From: Siphonodentalium dalli
Taxonomy: Eukaryota; Mollusca; Scaphopoda; Gadilida; Siphonodentaliidae
Reading direction: 5' to 3'
NCBI GenBank assembly: GCA_032622095.1
Contig: CP136065.1
Coordinates: 211,402,151-211,466,150 of the forward strand
DNA length: 64,000 nucleotides
Shown here: piece by piece, positions 54,901-60,900 of the stretch
How the letters are laid out: each line of letters starts with the position of its first letter
How positions within the stretch are numbered: position 1 is the stretch's first letter
The notes under the pieces: generated by a model
What the model was told of the DNA's origin: nothing
What the model saw: the letters and a program-made list of their open reading frames with translations, nothing else
The model's database searches: none
Position numbers and translations under genes: made by a program

Positions 54901-57900
54901 GAGGGTTTGACAGGAAAGTTAGTGTCGTCTGGATTCCTGAGAACTCTACTGGAACTACAACCTGGGTAAGTTGTCTAATTCGTGATAGATAAATTCAAGC
55001 CTTGAAATAGTGTGTGTAATTTGCAGAATGAGGTCCCCAGAAGGTGAACTTAGTGATACTATCCTGCACATCGGGCTAGCATCAACAAATTCACCCTCTG
55101 GAAACCTCAAATTGCTTAGATCTCAACTACTGGATCAGATTGAAGTTCTCTTGTTGAAATTTTTCATTATCCACTAATGTGTCTATAAAGGTGTTATCAT
55201 TCAATTCCTGCCATGTCTTAGAAGTTGGTGATGTTCACCCATTAGTCACCTCGATTATACATTTTATCTTCTGCCAATTAGGGGATATATAGAAACTGAA
55301 CAGAAGGGAAAAAGTAACTAAAACAATGTTAATTTGAAACTGCAGATACTTCCTAGAAGATTAGGCCTAAGCAGAATTAGGTTCCAGAATGGTCAGTTTA
55401 GTGATGCAATCCCGATGTGCAGGATAGTGTCACTAAATTCACCATCTGGGGACCTCATTCTGCAAATGTCAGACACGCTATTTCAAGGCTTGGATAAGTT
55501 ATTCAGATCCAATCCATATCAGGAGTTATTTATCTTAGCTTTTGGTTGAGTTGTGCCTATTTCGTGACTTTTGTGTCTGCTTTGTGACTTCTGCTCACAA
55601 ATATTGTTGAGTTAACCCTTTTTATACTAAATGGATTCTCCCACTCAGTTATAAAAGAATACATTGGAATGGTCTATTTATTATTCATCTGGAGGGATTT
55701 TTAGAAAATTAAGTGGACAAGAGATAATACAAGTACAGAAGAGTCCTTTTATTAGAGGGAAATGTTCACGTAATAAGTTCAACAAATGTTTGTTTATATA
55801 TCTGAACATTTTCTAAGCAATAACTACTTCTCAATGAATATATACTCAATATAGAAAGGTTTAAAAACCAGCCCAGTGGTTCGTAATTTTTGTCGCTTTC
55901 ATGCTGATACTGCAGTAATGCCAACAATGATCATAATCCTTTTTGACACAATTTTGTTTGTGACCTCCTAAAAAATGTGATGTGTTCAAAAACCAGTTCA
56001 AATTTTTCCTGCATTTAAAAATTATAAATTTAATATAAAAATCAGTCCAATTCATTCTTTCAGTATGAGTTATTGTTCTGACTTTGTTTATTTCTGTTTG
56101 ATTTTTGCAATTTGTTATCAACATAGCAAGAATCTGAAATCTACATTATCATTACAGGGAGCAAAATACCCAGGAGCATGTCAAGCAGTTGGTTGTGAAG
56201 ATGAGTCAGTGTCTTTGCTTGACTTTATTTCCGTCAGCAGAGCTACCATCCTGGTTCTTAGATAACCTACAAACAATGCAAGGTGAGATTGTCTTAGTAA
56301 AAACTAAAGTAAAACAGTATATTTTCCCATTCCCTACCTAATATTTAAAACATGGAAGGTTGGTTTGCATTTTGCTTTATTTTCCATGGTTATTTCATGT
56401 ATTTCCATGACTACACATTGAAGGTGATGTTTTCAACAGATATTCTGCAGAAATGTTGCATAATATACTACAATGAAACAATGTCGCCCATCAGACTATT
56501 CAAATTTTTTTTGGACAGAATTCAATGATAGTATCATAAACATCTCCTATAAACTGAGACAATGTAAGCAGCTTAATTTGCAATGCACTCGACCTAGCTT
56601 TGATTTTTATACCCCCCGCAAGGAAGTTAGGGGGGGTATACTGGAGTCAGCTTGTCCGTCCGTCGTCCGTCCGTCGTCCGTCCGTGGACACAAATTTGTC
56701 CGGAGTTTTTCTCAGTCGTTTTTTTTATCAATTTCCGTGAAACTTGGTACAGACATCAACCACCATGGGAACCTGTGCACCTGAGATTATGACGTCTGTC
56801 GGACTTTTTTTGGTGGAGTTATCCCCCCTTTTTCGACTTAGAAAATTTTCGCAACATGTAACTTTTGTCCGAGCTTTTATTCCTACATTTTTCGGTCAAT
56901 TTTTTTAAAAGGTGGCACAGATATTTAGTACCATGGGAACTTGTGCACCTGCGATTATGACGTCTGTCCGACATTTTTTGGTGGAGTTATCCCCCTTTTT
57001 CGACTTAGAAACTTTTTTTGCAACATGCATAATTTTGTCCGAGCTTTTATTCCTACATTTTTCGGTCAATGTTTTTTAATCTTGGCACTGATATTTAGTA
57101 CCATGGGAACCTGTGCACCTGCGATTATGATGTCTGTCCGACATTTTTTGTGTGGAGTAATTCCCCTTTTTCGCAACATACATAATTTTGTCCAAGCTTT
57201 TATTCCTACATTTTTCGGTCAATAGGTTTAAGATTAGGGTTAATGGTTGTACACCTGCAATGGGAACTGTTATTTTATTATTTAACTAAATGTTTACTGA
57301 CATGTGAAACATCTTAGTATTTTTAAAACAGGGGGGTATCCGTAGTCCCATTGGGACAGTCACACCTCTAGTTATCCTCGGTTCACGAGCGCAGAAAATT
57401 CCGGAATTACATTTAACTAAAATGAACCCCGATCTGAAAACCAGAATATCTTAATACATGAAAAGCTATGTTTCAATTCCTCAATTCTTGGCCTATCGGG
57501 ATGATAATTCTCTTATAGCTGGGTTTTTGTTTGCCATGAAAGTAATTTATGATGGGTCTTGATTTCACTTGCCACACCATTCTGCCGTTAATGTCATCAC
57601 ACCTCTTTCACCAATTTTTTCGGCTGTACCTTTGTGATTTCTTAACAGATTCAACTGAAACTGGGTTCCCATGGATATTATAACTTGATCTTTTCAGTGA
57701 TGGACATTAATTCCATCCGATGTCATAATTGAACTGACACTCATTAAACTTTGTTCCCCTAATTTTGTTTATAAATACCAAACAATTGAAATGTATACAC
57801 TATCTAACTGAAGTCATTATTATAGTAAAGAAATGGTAAACACATGCACCTTAAATACATTGACAGGTCTATCTGCCGAGATACTGAGTTAACACATGTA

Positions 57901-60900
57901 CCTTAAATTCATTGACAGATCTATCTGCCGAGATACTGATTAAATCCCTCAGAAAACAAGTACCGTCATACATAACAGACATGTTTATCCTGAAATCGTG
58001 TGACAGAGTTACCCGTTAAGTGCGTGTGGTCTAGACCTAACCAACATCAGGAAACCAGACGGACGTTATGGTGAAAAATGCTTCCAAGAGACATCTATCC
58101 AGATTTGGAATGGACTACCGTTAAAGATTAGACGTTCAAAAACAACCTCCGAATTTAAGAAAAAACTGAAAACCCATCTTTTCAAAAAATGTTTCAATTT
58201 ATAGATCGTTATTTTTGGAAATCTTATTGCAGTTGTTATTTCAATACACACCGTTGTTAAAGTTATAATTTATTCTTTTATCTTAATTTTTTTTATAAAT
58301 CAAACTTTAAATTTTTTACTGAAATTTCAATTTTCTTTAGCTTTAATTTTACAGTAATTTTCGTTACATCTTTACTAAATTGTATTTAATAGTAGTAGGC
58401 CTATTGTTTGTATTTTTATAGTTTTATGTGTTTTTATTGTATTTACTTGTAAAGCGCATTGGAACATTATGTAGAATGCGTTTCTTAAATGTAAATAATA
58501 ATAATAATAATTTAACACATGTGCCTTAAATACAGTAATGCCCTAAATAATCGACTCCTTATCCACAGCAGAATCAGGCCTCAGCTTACCAGGCGAGTAG
58601 GGCGAAATAGTCGCCCTCGAAGTCGCCTTAGTGTCGCGCCAGGGAGAAGTGAAGTCGCCCTCCGATTTCCCCAAAATTATCTATGGCTGTAGCAAGCGAT
58701 AAGCCATGCATGCTATAGTGTTACAAATCAATTATGAATATATCGCCTGCGAGTCAAACAGTGACAAAATGTTGACACAAGGTCGACTCCTTTTGTTTAA
58801 CAGCGTTGAGTAAGTAAATGCGGTCTTCAATGTCCAGACAAGGATTATAATATATCAAACAAAGAAGCCTTCCGTTTCTGCTCGTCCCGACCGACTTCTT
58901 TAAAACCGCCGACTCAAATTATTATTATATTGCCGATTTAAACGTTTTGTTTGTTTTAGTTCCGTTTCCGTCTTTGTGGTATTCCGTGTTTTTACGCAAT
59001 AACAGAACGCCAATCGAACGGACCTCAAACAATTATATTGAATGTGTACACCCTTTAAATTATCCGATGTTACCTGATGTTACTGAATATATTTGGCGAA
59101 AAAATTATCCGAGAGCACCATTTTATAGTGTGCAAATAAAGTTTTAATCGTTGTATTGTCTTGTTCGAAATAAAACGTGATCCATAACCGGAAAATCGTA
59201 ATTTTATTCCCAATGATTCAGTGATTTAAAGACACTCGGTAGTCGATGTCAAGACTCAAGGCCGTTAATTGTGGCATATATATGCAAACCAAATGCAACA
59301 AACAATCTATATTACATTTAAATGAAAAATTTGAATTTTTTCCATGATAATGTTTATAACCTATACATAATAAATAATCAGATGAAATTATTCTCCAGTC
59401 TCTCACTTCTCCCTATTTTTCTCTCACTTCTCCCTATTTCTGCCAGAGGGAGAAGTCACTTCTCCCTATTCTCAACCTGCAAGCTGAGGCCTGAGCAGAA
59501 TTATGGGTAATTTTTCAGGATTTAGTCGGAAATATGGCTTGTTGCCAGTGTTCGCGCTGGACCGAAAAAAACTTTAGCCAAAAGTTTAGCCAAATGAAAA
59601 TTTCATTAGCCAAATGAAAAAAACTTTAGCCAAATGTGTTTTGGCCAAATTAAAAAAAACTTTGGCCAAATTAAATCATCCTTTTCTGGTATGTTCACAA
59701 TTAATGACTAAAACGTAAAATCTAACAGGCACAGGTAAAATACACAATAATTTAAATAATTTTAATGAACTAGAAGAATTTTAATATATATCATTTATTA
59801 AAAATGTATTAATCTTTATGTGAAAGAGTGATTTGGGGGGGGGGGGGGGGGGGGGGGGGGTAACCCGGGATTGTCCTTCTTAATGTCATTATTTTTGTTT
59901 GTTTTATATCAATATCTTTTTTTAAATCATTAAATATTTATCATTGCGAAAATATCTAAGTGACATCTGGAAACTAATAACTTAATATTGTTACGCCATT
60001 ATCAAATTACAATCTGCCATAAAAGCATGCATATTATTTTGACTGTATCGGTATTGACGACAAATGGCTGATTAAGCTATTGTCTTACACTTGGTGCTCA
60101 TAAACTTCGACCGTCATAAATACAATGTCATCATAAACATGCATTGTGCATGAGCCCCGTAAGTGACCAGACAGACAATGGGGGATTAGTGGATTAAATG
60201 TAAAATAATGAGCTTTTGCTGTTTCGTGCAGAGTGACGTAATCTTTCTCCAGATTAAAACAGCCTGGTACGAACAAATTGCTTATATACCGGCGTCTTTA
60301 CAAAATATTGTTTTCTTCACATTGTCATAATTCAACCACGGTCGGTTTAATGTCCATGCGTCTTTGAATGTCCGTCTTGTGAAACCTAAAGATGATTGCA
60401 TATAACTTTGTGATTGCTTGGTTGATAGAGTTGTCGATCGGGTTTCCCTTTGTACTGTCCGCGATCGGGTTTCCCTTTGTACAGTCGGCGATATATTCCC
60501 ACTTTCGATGTTTTCGGACTAGATCGTTCACATCACAGAATTGAAAACCCACACTTGCCAAAAAAAATTGCCAAATGAGAACCCTGTCTGTATATTATGT
60601 TAGATTTAGAAATACAAATATGTTTACACTAAATGTTAGAGCTTACCTTTTGCTGTTAAGGAACGATATTTCATAAGTACGAAAATAATGAAATAATTTG
60701 TCACCTAACTTCGTCTTGAATGTCGATCTATTGAGCGCTTTTATTAATTAGCTTTCTGACTCCATGCTTTCACAGTCTCCATTTGGGGTCAAAAAAAGTT
60801 TAGCCAAAAGTTTAGCCAAATGAAATTTTTATTAGCCAAATTCGAAAAATATTAGCCATTGGCTAATTTGACTACAGACAGCGCGAACACTGCTTGTTGC

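Noticed and set aside
56065-56265. Long frame over exon 12 ending 'SRATILVLR'
   Set aside because: The frame that joins exons 11 and 13 is a different one and yields the helical sequence expected; this one ends in a stop before the donor.
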